From the NCBI GenBank assembly GCA_963930655.1, contig OZ005601.1, forward strand, positions 13,264,001 through 13,328,000: DNA of 64,000 nt, in the 5' to 3' direction. Shown here one piece after another: positions 48,495 to 61,013 of this stretch. Source of the DNA: Myrica gale (taxonomy: Eukaryota > Streptophyta > Magnoliopsida > Fagales > Myricaceae). The notes beneath the pieces are model-generated. The model saw only the letters and a list, made by a program, of their open reading frames with translations, was not told where the DNA came from and searched no databases. A program made the translations under genes and the position numbers. Numbering within the stretch: position 1 is the stretch's first letter; each line of letters begins with the position of its first letter.

Positions 48495-48830
48495 AGCATA
48501 GCCTTAAAATCCTCAAGAGAAAGCAAGGAAGGAAGAACTTCAAAGATTTCAAAAGAAAAAGGGCAAAAGAAGGAATACCTAAAAATGGACAACAAGAAGG
48601 ACCACATAACTTGCTACAAGTGCAAGAAACCCGATCACATTAAGGTAAATTGCCCACTTCTCAAATATAAAAAGAAAACTATTAAAGCTACTTGGGAAGA
48701 TAGTGACTCAAGCTCCTTCGATAAGGAAGATCAGGGCCAAATCGCAAACATGTGCTTCATGGCTCTAGAAGATGATGAGGTATATCTCTCGGATCTTGAA
48801 GATTCAAAACCTTCATATGATGAATTATAA

Positions 48831-51165
48831 ATGTTACAGAGCTGTATTTGAATCTTCTCAATGCCTAATTGAAAATGTCATAGATGGTAAATTATTGTTT
48901 AATGGTCATAGGAATTCAAATGTGTACAAGATTGACATTGATCAAAATGCTCGTGTGGATAATTTTCTTATGGTCATGCAAGCATGCATCAAATTTTAAA
49001 AATCTCTAAGCATGATCTTGTAAATGGGCTACCTAAGTTGAATTTTGAAAAAGACCAAGTTTGTGAAGCTTGTCAAATGGGAAAACAAGTGAAAACCTCT
49101 TTTAAATCCAAAAACTTAATTTCAACTAATAGACCTCCACAATTACTTCATTTGGATTTATTTGGTCCATCAAGAACACAAAGTCTTGGTGGAAAGTCAT
49201 AAGCTTTTGTAATTGTGGATGACTACTCTAGGTTCACTGGAATTTTGTTTTTAGCTTCAAAAGATGAAGTCATTCATGAGTTCATTAAAATTTTAAAAAT
49301 GGTGCAAAATGCAAAAAAGATACATCATTGTGGCTATTTGAAATGACTATGGTGGTGAATTCGTAAATGAGAAGTTTGAATCTTTTTATAGCATGAATAG
49401 TTATGAGCATAATTTTTCAACACCTAGAACTCTTCAACACCTCTTGAATTAAAATAAGGTACCAAAATATTTTTGGTCTGAGGCCGTCAACACCTCTTGC
49501 TATGTTTTGAATAGAGTATCTATGAGACCCATTTTGAATAAAACATCCTTATGAGTTTGGGAAAGATGGAAAACCCAACATCCACTATTTCAAAGTTTTT
49601 GGTTGCAAATGCTTCATTTTAAATACCAAAGACAACCTTGAAAATTTTGATTCTAAAACCGATGTTTAAATTTTCCTTTAATACTCTAATTCGAGCAAAG
49701 CTTATAAAGTTTATAACAAAAAGACTATTTGTGTTGAAGAATCAATGCATATCACTTTTGATGAAAAATGCAAGTGTAGATATTGAGGGGAGATGGAAAG
49801 ACTTGACGCAAAGCGAGGAATCTCAACCTCCAAGTGGAGAAAATATTCAACCTTTGCAATGAGAAGATACTTCACAAGAACTCCCTAAAGAGTGGAGGTA
49901 TGCTACTAGTACCCTCAATAGTTAATTATTGGTGATCCTTCTCATGGGACTAGAACTAGAGCTTCACTTATAAATATTTGTAATCATCTTGCATTTGTAT
50001 CTCAAATTGAACCTAAAACTTTTCTTGAAGCCGAAAATGACAAAAGTTGGAACTTTGGCAATACAAGAAGAGTAAAACCAATTTGAGAGAAATCAAGTTT
50101 GAGAACTTGTCCCTAGACCCAAGGATCAAACCATTATTGGCACAAAATGAGTCTTTAGGAAGAAGATCGACGAGCACGATACATTGTCAGAAACAAAGCT
50201 AGATTTGTTACTAAAGGCTATAATCAAGAAGAAGAGATTGATTATGATGAAACATATGCACCCGTAGCACGTTTGGAATCCATTAGAATGTTTTTGGCCT
50301 TTGCTTGCCATAAAATTTTTATGTTTTTATCAAATGGATGTGAAAAGTGCTTTCTTAAATGGATTTATCATGGAAGAAGTCTATGTAGAACAACCACAAG
50401 GTTTTCAAAACAAAGCTTATCCAAATTTTGTATTCAAATTGAAAAAGGCTTTGTATGGAACAAAACAAGCTCCAAGAGCTTGGTATGATTGACATAAATT
50501 TTTCCTTGTTGAAAAAGGTTTTTCTATGGGTAAAGTTGACACAACACTTTTCACCTAGACAAAAAATAATGATATCATAATTGTGCAAATTTATGTCGAT
50601 GACATCATATTTGGTGCTACTAATGACTCTCTTTGTCAAGAATTTTCCAAATTTATGCATGAAGAATTTTGTGATGAGTATGATGGGTGATCTCAACTTC
50701 TTCTTTCGACTACAAATAAAGCAATTCAAAGAAGGAATATTCAAAAATCAAACCAATTATACAAAGGATCTACTCAAACGTTTTGGAATGGAGAACTTTA
50801 AAGTGACGAAAACACCAATGAACACATCGCTTAAGCTTGATGCAGATGAAAAAGATAAAAAGGTGGACATCACCAAATATAAAGGTATGGTTGGAACTCT
50901 CATCTATTTTACAGGTAGTAAGCCGGATATTATATTTAGTGTATGCTTATGTGCTAGATTCCAAGCATGTCCTAAAGAATCTCATCTTGGTGCTGTAAAA
51001 AGAATATTTTGATATCTATCATGCACTATTGACCTAGGGCCTTGGTATCCTAGAAACACTCACATGAACCTAGTAAGCTATTTCGATGCCGGCTTTTCCG
51101 AGGTGCAAAATCGAGAGAAAAAATTACTAGTGGTACTCGTCATTTCCTAGGTTCATTTTAAATCG
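48831..51165 (+). pseudogene. Copia pol remnants: integrase, RT, partial RNase H
   Basis: About 48890-49200 carries gag-pre-integrase (VCEACQMGKQVKTSF) and the start of the integrase core (PPQLLHLDLFGPSRT). The core continues with VIVDDYSRFTGILF in the next segment. RT follows: [17 protein letters not shown] near 50250, [20 protein letters not shown] near 50340, [14 protein letters not shown] and the YVDD box at about 50598. RNase H begins with a KGMVGTLIYFTGSKPDI stretch near 50885 and ends abruptly at FLGSF. The protease active-site segment is absent. Many stops and frameshifts. Confidence 0.85.
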
Positions 51166-51206
51166 ACTTTTTTTTGCTGAATAATACTACATTTTATTCA
51201 AATCAA

Positions 51207-54200
51207 CTAAAAATCAGAAAATATATCACAAAACTTTATATGTTCAGGTATAACAGAAATTGAACTAAAACCAGAAATACCAAAAGTAGCAGGCCATTGA
51301 GCCAATTTATGAGTCATTCTATTACATCTCTTTGGAATCCATGCTATTTTCCATTCAATAAATTCCAAGAGACACCTCCTTATAAACTCCACCATACCCA
51401 TAATGGCCCAAAGTTGAGTCGGCATCCCAGAAAGCACCTCTCGACAAAGAATCAAGGAGTCACATTCAAATACACTCAATTCCATTTCTTGCACTTTGCT
51501 AAATTTACAGCTTCTGTCATCGTAAAAGCCTCACCAACCAAAGGATCCATAGCACCTAATCGTTCCATGTACACCATACTGAGGGAACTAGAATCATCTC
51601 TAATAGAGACTGCTATGTAAGACCCATAAGAACGGATAACAACATCCGTATGCAATTTCATCCAATCCGGCTGAGGAGGACCATCTCCAATGCGCATACC
51701 TTTCAGACTCCACCCAAGCATTTGAATGTTCCAAATATCTCTTCTTTATCTTTAACATCAAAACCCCAATATCCATAACCTCATCTTTATGAACAACTCG
51801 ATTCCTCAAAAGCCACTATTCATCCATCACAATTGCAGCATTAAGAATAAAAGCTCTAACATACTTCTTCTCCAAATTCAGCAGCCAATCCACATTTTAT
51901 AATAAAGCTCACCAACTCACTAGGAGAAGAACAAGGAATTCTCTCCCATTGGATCAGCCACATTGACCCACGCCAAGCTTGACCTGCAATATCACAAAAA
52001 ACAATCAAGTGAATGGTATCTTCCACCCCATTTCTGCATAATGGGCACAAAAACTCCTCTGATTCTTCACAATGCAAAATTCTACCTAATCCACCCCTAG
52101 TTTTTAAAGCACCAGCCCCCACCTTCCACAACATCAATTTAAGTCGATCCTGAATTTTACATTTCTAAAGCTTTTCTCATGTTTCTTTCTCACCCAACAT
52201 ATTCAAAACCCTTTGATTTTGAATTCCCAACAAAAAAGACTTAACCGAATATACCCCAGTTTTTTCAAAAACCTAAATCCACTCATCTACCAAATGAGAC
52301 TTTGGCACAAGCATCTGAATAATCTCCTCTGCACAGGACTCAGTAAAGATGCACCTTATTAATTCCACATCCCAACACCCATCTGCAGTAGTTACCACAT
52401 CAGCAACAACCTGAACATTTGCCAACCCCTCCCAATTTTCCTTCCAACTAGGCCGAAGATTACTGCAATTTAGGAGCCACGGTTCCCAATAATTCTTACT
52501 TTCTCCCCTCTTCTTGAAACCAAACAAAGGCCTTCCATCAATCTCGGCATCATGACCGAAATTCCATGCCAAACCCATGATATCCCCCCTCTAATTCCAA
52601 CGTTATCTCCTGGAAATTCAAACTTATATTTAGCTTTTGTTATTCTAACCCAAAGACTTTCAAGAGATACCACCACTCTCCATCCCAACTTTGCCATAAG
52701 AGACATGTTTACTTCAAACATTTTTCTCAAACCCAAACCTCTCATATTTTTTGGCAAACAAATTACATCCCAAGTTTTAGGAGTAAAATTCCTATTTTTT
52801 TAGATGAAACCCCCACCAAAAATCCTTTAAAATCTTATCAATCTCCTCACACCACCCTTTTGGTAACAAGAACGTGGACATACAATACGTGGACATAGTC
52901 GTGGCCACGACCCTAATAAGCGTAGTCCTACCCAATTGTGACAAAATTTTCATCTTCCACCCCGCTACCTTTGCTAAAACCTTAGCCTGAACATCCTCAA
53001 AAGATTTCTTTCTAGCCCTCCCAATGAATAATGGCAACCCCAAATATTTTGCATTATTCCCCATCCTTCCAACCCTCAACATATCACATAGATCAACAAC
53101 CAAATATGGATGGGTATTATCACTACAGTGCAGTGCTGATTTTCCAAAGTTTACTTTCTGCCCGGACCATCGAGAATATTTAGCTAATATTTGATTTATA
53201 ACATCAGCTTCCCTCCTATTATCACATGAAAAAATCATTAGATCATCAGCAAAAAGCAAGTGAGTAATTGGCAGAGCATTCCTTGCAACTTTCACCCCAT
53301 GAATCTCACCCGATATTTCAGTTTTAATTAACAATTTTGACAACACCTCCGATCCTAAAATAAACAAAAATGGAGATAGAGGATCACCTTGTCTAAGACC
53401 TTTTGTTGGTCTAAAAAATCCATGAGGAGAACCATTCAACGTGATCGAAAAAGAAACCGTAGTTAAGCATTGTTCCACCCAACCAATCCACCTTTCATCA
53501 AACCCAAAACATTTCAGCACCGTTAATAAAACTACATTCCATTCGGTCATATGCCTTCTCCATATCCAATTTTAATGCGGCCAACCCTTTCCTCCCACGC
53601 TTCAATTTCATAGAATGCAGAACCTCTTGACTCATTATAATATTCTCTTAAATAATTTTCCCAGGAACAAAAGCAACTTGAAATGCGAAATAATCTTTGA
53701 AATCACAGCACTCAACCTAATAGTTAATATTTTTGAAATAACTTTGTAAGCCACATTACAAAGACTAATAGGTCGATATTGTTCTACTTTTGAAGGATGA
53801 GCAACCTTTGGAATTAAAACAATGAAGGTATAGTTTAACTGCCTCAGAATATGCCTAGATCTAAAAAACTGTTGCACCATCTCAACCAAATCCATATGTA
53901 CTATATCCCAATAAAACTGATAAAAGATGGCAGACATACCATATGGCCTTGGTACTTTGATAGCCTCAATCTCGTCCACAACACCTTTTATCTCCTCTTT
54001 AGTTGGGATCAAACACAACTGCTTATTTTCCTCAATCGTTATAACAGGTTGAATCAAATCTTCCAATTCCTCATCCCATTCAGGCTTATCCGAAGTATAC
54101 AGGGACTTAAAAAACTGCACCATATGATCTCCAATACTATCCCTCTCCTTTAACCATTCCCTTGTCCTACTCAAAATATTTTCATTACTATTTCTTCTTC

Positions 54201-55330
54201 TTCGAATTATAGTAGACAAATGAAAATATTTTGTATTTAAATCAGAAGTAGTTAACCAACTAATCCTTGTTTTTTGCTTCCACAAGCTTTCCTCCCCTTT
54301 TAAAGCCTCTGCTAAATCCGCTTGAAGCCTCAGCTCTTCCTCCCATAATTGCTTCGACGGTTCACTACTCTCAATCTCCACTAGTTTTTGATTAATCAAC
54401 GCAATCTGATTTTTAATCAACCCAAAATGCTCCCGGTTCCATTTTCTCAAAGCATCCTTTGTTTTCTTAATTTTTTGAACCAACCTAAAGGCTGTGGATC
54501 CCTTTACTTGACTCCACCAGGCTTCCGAAACCACCACCCTACTCGAAGCATCCCTAGTCCAACAACATTCAAACCTAAATGGTTTGGACCAACAGACATA
54601 GCACCATCATTTACCAATAAAAATGGGTGTGATCTAATGAATGCCTAGTTAAATTCCATATGACAGCCCTAGGAAACAACATAGTTCATTCATTATTTGC
54701 TAATACTTTATCCAACCTTTCACAAATTTGTGGTGATCCCCTTCTCCCATTACACCAAGTGAACCTTGAACCCGTGATACCAATATCCCCAAGCCCATTA
54801 TACATCTTAAAATGGTATAACTCATCCCTAGATGAAGATGCATACGGTAACCCACCCCATTTCTCCTCTTGCCTAGATATAGCATTAAAATCGTTCCTTG
54901 CTAAATCATTACTCACATCATCCCAAAATCACCAACCAAGGACCAACAAAAGACATCCCCACATTACTCACATCATCCCAAAATCGTTCCTTGCTAAATC
55001 ATTCAAAAGGACAATGAACAAAAGTTAGAGCCCAATCTTGATAAATAGGATCCCCTTTCAATATAATGCTAATGATACTATCATTTTTAAAGATCAGGTC
55101 AAAATCAACACCTTGCCTCCATGCTAACATCATACCACCCTTCAACAGCCTAGCTGACACTTCCAATGAATCAGGATACCTCAACCTATTCAAAACCTCC
55201 TTAGCAGCATCAATTTTTGTTTCCACTATACATAAACAATCGGGATTGTGTTGTCTAAGCATTGCCCGAAGAGTTCGAATTGTCGAGGCTTGGACAAAGC
55301 CTCGACAATTTCAAAATAACACTGTCATGG
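51207..55330 (-). pseudogene. LINE ORF2 (APE endonuclease, RT, zf-RVT, RNase H), disrupted
   Basis: The endonuclease starts NCRGFVQASTIRTLRAM and has LCIVETKI (catalytic Glu region) near 55220, and FNAISRQEEKWGG with FTWCNGRRGSP near 54850-54730. A small internal duplication of about 20-25-bp blocks at 54891-55005 breaks this domain. RT contains FIVLIPKV, YRPISLCNVAYK, GLRQGDPLSPFLF and the FADD box (LLFADDLMIFS, about 53260), then YLGLPLFIGR. The zf-RVT part has CPLCRNGVEDTIHLIVFC. RNase H has DWMKLHTDV and HKLAQWPA. Several frame changes and stops separate these parts, so no active enzyme is made. Confidence 0.87.
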
Positions 55331-56322
55331 TGGAGTAGGGGGCATGGGTTGGCCCGCCTCCTCAGCCTTATATATGCCATAAACACCCACAACTGCCTTC
55401 CCTGTACGACACCTCTTCATAACACCCATTTTCTGCCTTCCACGAGTACCTCGTAAGCCTTTCCTACCATTCCCATATCACTCTCCTTTCCTTCTAGAGC
55501 TCGATGATAATCTGGACAATGGCACCGAATCCTTCCCATTATAATTCTCAAGCTGACCTATCAATTCTAAATTCTCAACTTCCAACCCTACACTACTTCT
55601 CTTCGCAACCCGCTGATCCTCCTCCAAGATATCCAAAGAATTTCTTTTGTCCCCCACCAATATGCCTAATCCACCATTCTCAATAAGGTTTTCTTTTAAC
55701 CAAAGGTTTTTTTTTTCTTTTCGCAACATTCTTTTAAATGGACTTGTACCCGATACCTTACCAGGCCTTTCAATCTCCTTATTGCCTTCCCGTGATTCAT
55801 CACCATTAATCTCCATTATTTGGACCGAAGAACCACCCATCGATCTCACTTCATAACATTCGTCATGGCCCAAATTACCACATTCCAGAATTATATTACA
55901 ATCTTTGCTTTTAAACTTGTCAAAACCCACCCCAGTCCCATTCCAGTCCGCCCGGCCCAATAAAGAGCCCATCATTCTTTTATTCAACGACCAGTCTATT
56001 GTCTTGTTCAAACAACACAACTCCTGCTCTTTCCTCTACACAGATTCTCAATCCTGCTCAAAATTTTCCTCTCATTCTTTCCACATCGTAATCTTATTTT
56101 TAGGAGAAATTACTCGATTCACCTCAATGTTCTTCCCTTTAATCACATCCCTATCCTTCCTTCCCACATCATCTTTCAATTTCTCCATCAGATCTGCACC
56201 TCTTTCGACCAAGCTGTCAGAGCCTAGGTAATAACGCTCCACCGGCGCACGTGCAGTCTCTCCACCTGGTCTCAATCCAACAAGTTCAGATCTACTCCAT
56301 GTCTGAATATTCACAGCATCAT

Positions 56323-57274
56323 TTAAACCCTCAGTATAAGGAATATGAGGTTTGGTATATTGGCCATGTTCCTGTAAATTTTTCTGAGATTGTGGGTTTT
56401 CTGAGTTGGAATTTTTTTTTTGGATGAACTGTAGGAAATCTTTGATGAGCTTCCTGAATACTTTGAGTGTGGTTTTTCTGGATTTGAGAAGCTTTTGTAA
56501 TTAACTGAGCGTGCAATCATCTTCGGACTAAACCTCTCTAAATCATTTAATCCACAAGCTTCTGCCAAACAAATGTTTGATAAATGTCCTAGCCGTCCAC
56601 AGTTATAACAAAATCCCAATAACCTCTTATATTTGAATTGCACCCAAGTATCTTCCCTATTTTCTCTAGGGAGATAGAAACCATAACACAAAACATTAGT
56701 CGAATCTACAATCACCCTTACTCTAATGAATTGTGTAACCCACACCGTTCTTTGAGACCTAAAATCCACTTCAATCGCCTCCCCCACCTTGCTAGCCGCC
56801 CATTCAGCCAGTATTATGCCCCATCGGCAACGCATGGACCTGAATCCATACTGGAAACCGCATCAGATCAATTTCAAGCACCGTATCTCCTTGCTTTACC
56901 TATGCTAAAACCAACGGAAAACCTTTTATGGTCCAAGGAGCTTGTTCAAATAAACGATTCTTTACCATAACCGAAGGAAATGTAAAGATATACCTATCCT
57001 CCTCAACTTCCTCCATCACTAGATCTTTGACAAAATGCCAAGATCTATATATGGCTACTCTAACTCCAGCTTTATTCAAAGATTTATCCAATATAATCCT
57101 GCCGACTAGCGACAGTTCAATACCAGCAACCTCTGCTTCATCTTCCGTCTTTTGTTCTTCAGAGTTTCCATTCCATCCCATCGCCTTATTCTGAGTAAAT
57201 AATTCCTCCATTATACTTTGAGACACCTCCATAACAATCCCCTCCCAACCAGCCACCATTAGAACCACAAACAA
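56323..57274 (-). pseudogene. LINE ORF1 (DUF4283 and CCHC zinc knuckle), disrupted
   Basis: The N-terminal part has a DUF4283-like region (FTFPSVMVKNRLFEQAPW, then FPVWIQVHALP after an in-frame TAG near 56893). A frame change near 56850 precedes the part with a CX2CX4HX4C knuckle CYNCGRLGHLSNIC near 56575. Plant L1 ORF1 proteins are RNA-binding chaperone-like proteins that coat the LINE transcript. Stop plus frameshift make this copy inactive. Confidence 0.82.
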
Positions 57275-57570
57275 ACACTAATCACCAGCCATCACCTCAA
57301 ATCAATACTTCTACAACAATCTAACCACCAGGACAACAATTGCCCCAATTTTAAGATTGACCTAAATCGGCTCTCAAAAATTAACATCGAATAGATCATT
57401 CTCCACAAATACCTTTCAAAGATTCACCAGGTATCCAAAGAATGAGTCGATAAGAGAAGCAGCATCACTACTGTGAAGAATCCAGAAAGTTCTACAACAA
57501 AATCGTGAAAAAGTCACTAATGACCAGAGAAGAGCCAAGTGCTCCAGAGAGCCCTACTAGAGAGCGTTTT

Positions 57571-58041
57571 TACTTCACGCGGGAAGCAGGACTTCATATC
57601 ACTATCAAATTTTCTACGAAATTAAAATATTTTTTTTGCAACGGAATGCGGCCTTTATAGGATGTTTACATCGTCACCAAGGGAGCCTATCGTGTGGACT
57701 TTTTCGCCTTAACATTTTCCAAATGTCGTCGCAGAAAGCTCGCAAGAGAGTTGAGCTTCTCTTACCGGCCTCACGTGATGTCTATGGATAGTGTCTCACA
57801 TGACAACAGGGCGTTTGATAAGTATCGGTGCGAAGGGTTTTTGCCCTTTGAAGATAAACCCCCAGTGGCCGATGCAACTCTCCTTTTCGAAAACCTAGCT
57901 CGTGCTTCAGTCTTCAGATCTTAGTTCAATCACGCTAGGTGAGACCAATACCGTCCACTTCTCACTGTTTTCTTTTTCGTCTAATTTCATTTTGTCCGCG
58001 AACCTTTTCTGTTACGTCAAAATTTTCGTAAGTAGCTCAAA
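57571..58041. other. WTF1 promoter and 5' UTR region
   Basis: The spacer between the LINE 5' end and the WTF1 start is about 470 bp. It contains an open frame (57694-57924) with no recognisable relative. The WTF1 promoter must be within this short stretch or extend into the LINE. Confidence 0.45.
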
Positions 58042-59608
58042 ATGATACCTGACCTCTTGGTCTCTTCTCCATCCACTTCTTCACCTTTGTTTATCTCATA
58101 CAAAAATCCTTTTCTCAAGACACCCAAAGTCTCTGTGAATTCCCATTTTTGCCTGTCACCCATACAAGCCGAGAAGTCCCAATTTTGGGGCAAATGTTCG
58201 TTTTTGCAACAGAATAATGTTAGCTTGTTTTATCCGAGAAAAAAACATGTTCCATGTGAGCCAATAAGAGCTGCTGTGAAGAGAAGGAAAGAGCTTCCCT
58301 TCGACAAAGTGATCCAAAGGGACAAGAAGCTGAAATTGGTCTTGAAGATAAGGAAGATTCTAGTGAGTCAACCTGATAGAATTATGTCTCTTAGAGAGTT
58401 AGGGAAGTACAGAAGAGAATTGGGTCTTGACAAGGAAGCGGCGATTCATAGCCTTGTTAAAGAAATTTCCGGCCGTGTTCGAAATTTTGGAAGAAGGGGT
58501 GTATTCATTGAAATTTAAACTGACGCAGGAAGCCGAAAGACTTTATTTGGAGGAGACGGGGATTAGGAATGAGATGGAAGATTTGTTGGTTCTTAAGTTG
58601 AGGAAATTGTTGATGATGTCCTTGGAGAAGCAGATTTTGACGGAGAAGATTGCCCATTTGAGGACTGATTTTGGGCTTCCAATTGAGTTTCGTGACACAA
58701 TTTGTCATAGATACCCGCAATATTTTAGAGTTGTTTCAACTGGACGAGGTCCCGCATTAGAATTAACTCATTGGGATCCTGAGCTAGCAATTTCGGCAGC
58801 TGAGTTATCTGAAGAGGAAAATAGAGCTAGAGAACTGGAGGAGAAGGATTTAATAATTGATAGGCCTCTGAAGTTCAACAGGGTATCGCTACCCAAGGGT
58901 CTTAATCTTTCCAAGGGTGAGATGAAGAAGATCCGTCAGTTTAGAGAAATACCGTACATATCTCCTTACTCCGATTTCTCAGCACTCAGGTCGGGCACAC
59001 TTGAGAAAGAGAAACACGCTTGTGGGGTTGTGCATGAGATTTTGAGCCTCACAGTTGAGAAGAGAACTCTTGTAGATCACCTTACTCATTTTCGAGAGGA
59101 GTTTAGGTTTTCTCAGCAGCTGAGAGGGATGCTGATAAGGCACCCCGATATGCTCTATGTGTCCTTGAAAGGGGATAGAGATTCAGTTTTCCTCAGGGAA
59201 GCATATCGAAATTCTCAATTGATAGAGAAGGATCGTTTGTTGCTCATAAAGGAGAAACTTCGTTCTCTTGTTGCTGTTCCTCGATTTCCTAGTAGGGATG
59301 CTCCCAGAACAGAAGCAGATGGGGCAGGAGATAATGAGCCAAAAGATGGAAGTGGTGAAGAGGAAGACGAGTGGTCTGATATTGATAATTTGTTAAGCGA
59401 TGGGGACGATGATGATCATGATGAAGAAGATTACGGAGATTATTGGAGCGATGAAGATGATGACATGCCTCCAGACTTTGATGAAGATGACGGAACTATG
59501 AGGATTGAAGAGAGCGATCCAATTAAACAGGAGGACAACTTGGCAAAAAATGAGGAGAAGGTGCTTGTTTCTGTGCTTCCCGATGGTCGGCCAAGAGAAC
59601 GCTGGTAA
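58042..59608 (+). CDS. WTF1: WTF1, PORR-domain chloroplast splicing factor, with frameshift
   Basis: WTF1 binds chloroplast group II introns and, with the RNase III-like protein RNC1, promotes their splicing. The intronless gene begins at ATG 58042 with a Ser/Pro-rich plastid transit region. It enters the plant organelle RNA recognition (PORR) domain at about residue 85 (RRKELPFDKVIQRDKK, MSLRELGKYRRELGL). At about 58424-58430 the conserved frame moves by one base: the first frame ends at 58518, while the conserved sequence continues TRKRRFIALLKKFPAVFEIL in the next frame to the stop at 59608. Later signatures include FRDTICHRYPQYFRVV, RPLKFNRV, PYISPYSDFSALRSG, HACGVVHEILSLTVEKRTL and GMLIRHPDMLYVSLKGDR, plus a long acidic C-terminus ending LPDGRPRERW. 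One extra G in CTTGACAAGG explains the break. Everything else is intact, so sequencing error or very recent mutation is likely. Confidence 0.9.
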
Positions 59609-61013
59609 GATTGATAGAAGTCTGCTGTTTCCTTTGAAGGACACATCCTAGAGACATTTGCAGAACGGACTTTATGCTTTTCTCTTGGACTGCTATACAA
59701 TTGGTGTTTGATCCTCCAAAGAAGTATGCATCTACTATTTTGCAATGCTCTTCATGCAAGGCCTGGAACTCCTTCCCTACATCTATGGTGCTCAATAGAC
59801 GTGAGGCATAAATTTGGAAGCATATTTGCTCAATATGCTATTTGGAAGCATATTTTACAGTCACAGATTGTTAAGCTAAAAAGAATTTCCGAGGCTTGAT
59901 CTTATGCAGGATGCCTGTACTTTTAAAGGGCAAGTCTGAACTGTATGCTGGGGTTTGGTATATTAATGTCTCCTCATTGATCTAGTAAACTGCTCTATCT
60001 TGATTCCTTGTTCAGCTTGATCGGACTTCCATTGGAGATCGTCGCCCAACAATCGAGCTCTCGCCTGTCGATGTTAACAATTTTGTCTCCACAATTTATT
60101 TTTAGCTTTGACGCGAGGATAAAATCATTATAATTTAAATTGACGAAATTTTTTAATGTATAAAATGTCTTAAATCAATAATTATTGACTACAATGTGAT
60201 ACAAAACATGTCAAGATTATTACAATTAGAGGGTACAAAGCATATTTTTTCTTATTTTATTCATCTTGGAATGTACCAATAGTATCTATCTCACGATGTT
60301 AATGGAATAATTTTACAATCAACGTCACGTGATCGTAAGTACTCACATTCTCGTCCCACGGTAGAATATATTCATTTTCGCACTATAATCTCGGTGGGAT
60401 GAAGAAGTAAAAACATTCTTGATGCTCACAAGTTCACTTCATTGTCTATTTCAATTTCATCAGAATTTATTCCCCTCTCGTGTTTAGACGAAACCCAAAT
60501 GGCCCATCACCGGCCGGTGGGCAGGTAAAACCTCAAGCGAGCATCTTGTTAAGCATCTCCATCTACAAACACTGCAACACATCAACGAAATTGTAGACGA
60601 CTTATTATTACACAGAATTTACAAGACAAACAACAAAGCACTACGCAAAGGTCCTCTCGACCTCTCCTAAATCCGCACTGCAGCTACAACATGAAAACCC
60701 CAGGTCCATAGCACCTCTGTCCAACATTACTATTTACATATACAACTAAAGTAATACTAGGTACCAGTACCACCTTACAGAAAATCCAAGAAACATAATA
60801 GCAGTTAGAAACTTTCCCACATCCATTAACGGAGGACTTGCAAAAACTTGGGAACCTCAGCCTTCGGACATTGAAAGAAGAGAAACACATCGGACAAACA
60901 AGACAAAGCGGGGACGCAGAGACAGCAGAATGGTCCCCAAGAGGAGGAAAAGGAACAGCCGGCAGTGTATCCAAAACTTCTGGACAACAGGGAAGGACGG
61001 CTACTGCATATGT
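59609..61013. other. Convergent spacer between WTF1 and the PYL gene
   Basis: WTF1 and the PYL gene face each other here. The left part should hold the WTF1 3' UTR (to about 59950); 60100-60480 is AT-rich; about 60500-61013 probably includes the PYL 3' UTR. No further gene was recognised. Confidence 0.5.

Larger units (their letters stand above)
45228..48830 (+). pseudogene. Copia gag (UBN2 type and zinc knuckle), interrupted twice
   Basis: Gag starts at ATG 45228 (MTTS), is interrupted after the fourth codon by an LTR at 45239-46540, then continues SNNSHVGGLSTSRAPSFNGS. The UBN2-type region runs to 47215, with in-frame TGA at 46667 and 46862, both at positions where relatives carry Trp. A foreign solo LTR fills 47221-48494, after which the frame resumes with IALKSSRESK and the CX2CX4HX4C knuckle CYKCKKPDHIKVNC near 48613. 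It ends at a stop at 48830. Gag is the structural nucleocapsid precursor; this copy cannot be translated. Confidence 0.85.
41428..51165 (+). mobile_element. Ty1/copia retrotransposon (sense), 3'-truncated, with nested insertions
   Basis: Structure in order: 5' LTR (41428-45171, swollen by nested LTRs), tRNA-iMet type primer-binding site, gag start ATG at 45228, gag, gag-pre-integrase, integrase, RT and part of RNase H, ending at FLGSF near 51155 where LINE DNA begins. No 3' LTR or polypurine tract is present. The protease segment between the zinc knuckle and gag-pre-integrase is missing. Four other LTRs sit inside it: three of its own family and one unrelated. Multiple stops show it is dead. 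Confidence 0.9.
51166..57570 (-). mobile_element. Nearly complete L1-type LINE, inactive
   Basis: The minus strand has the full L1 order: a 5' UTR-like CT-rich start near 57570, ORF1 (57274-56323), endonuclease (about 55330-54690), reverse transcriptase (54537-52792), zf-RVT (52137-51856) and RNase H (51809-51207). An antisense poly(A) T8 run is at about 51168. Its 3' end lies exactly where copia RNase H stops. No target duplication is seen at the far side. Stops and frame changes occur in each ORF. Confidence 0.88.

Noticed and set aside
57694-57924. 76-residue plus-strand frame upstream of WTF1
   Set aside because: No recognisable family; more likely 5' UTR or promoter. It could be an upstream frame, but nothing supports translation.
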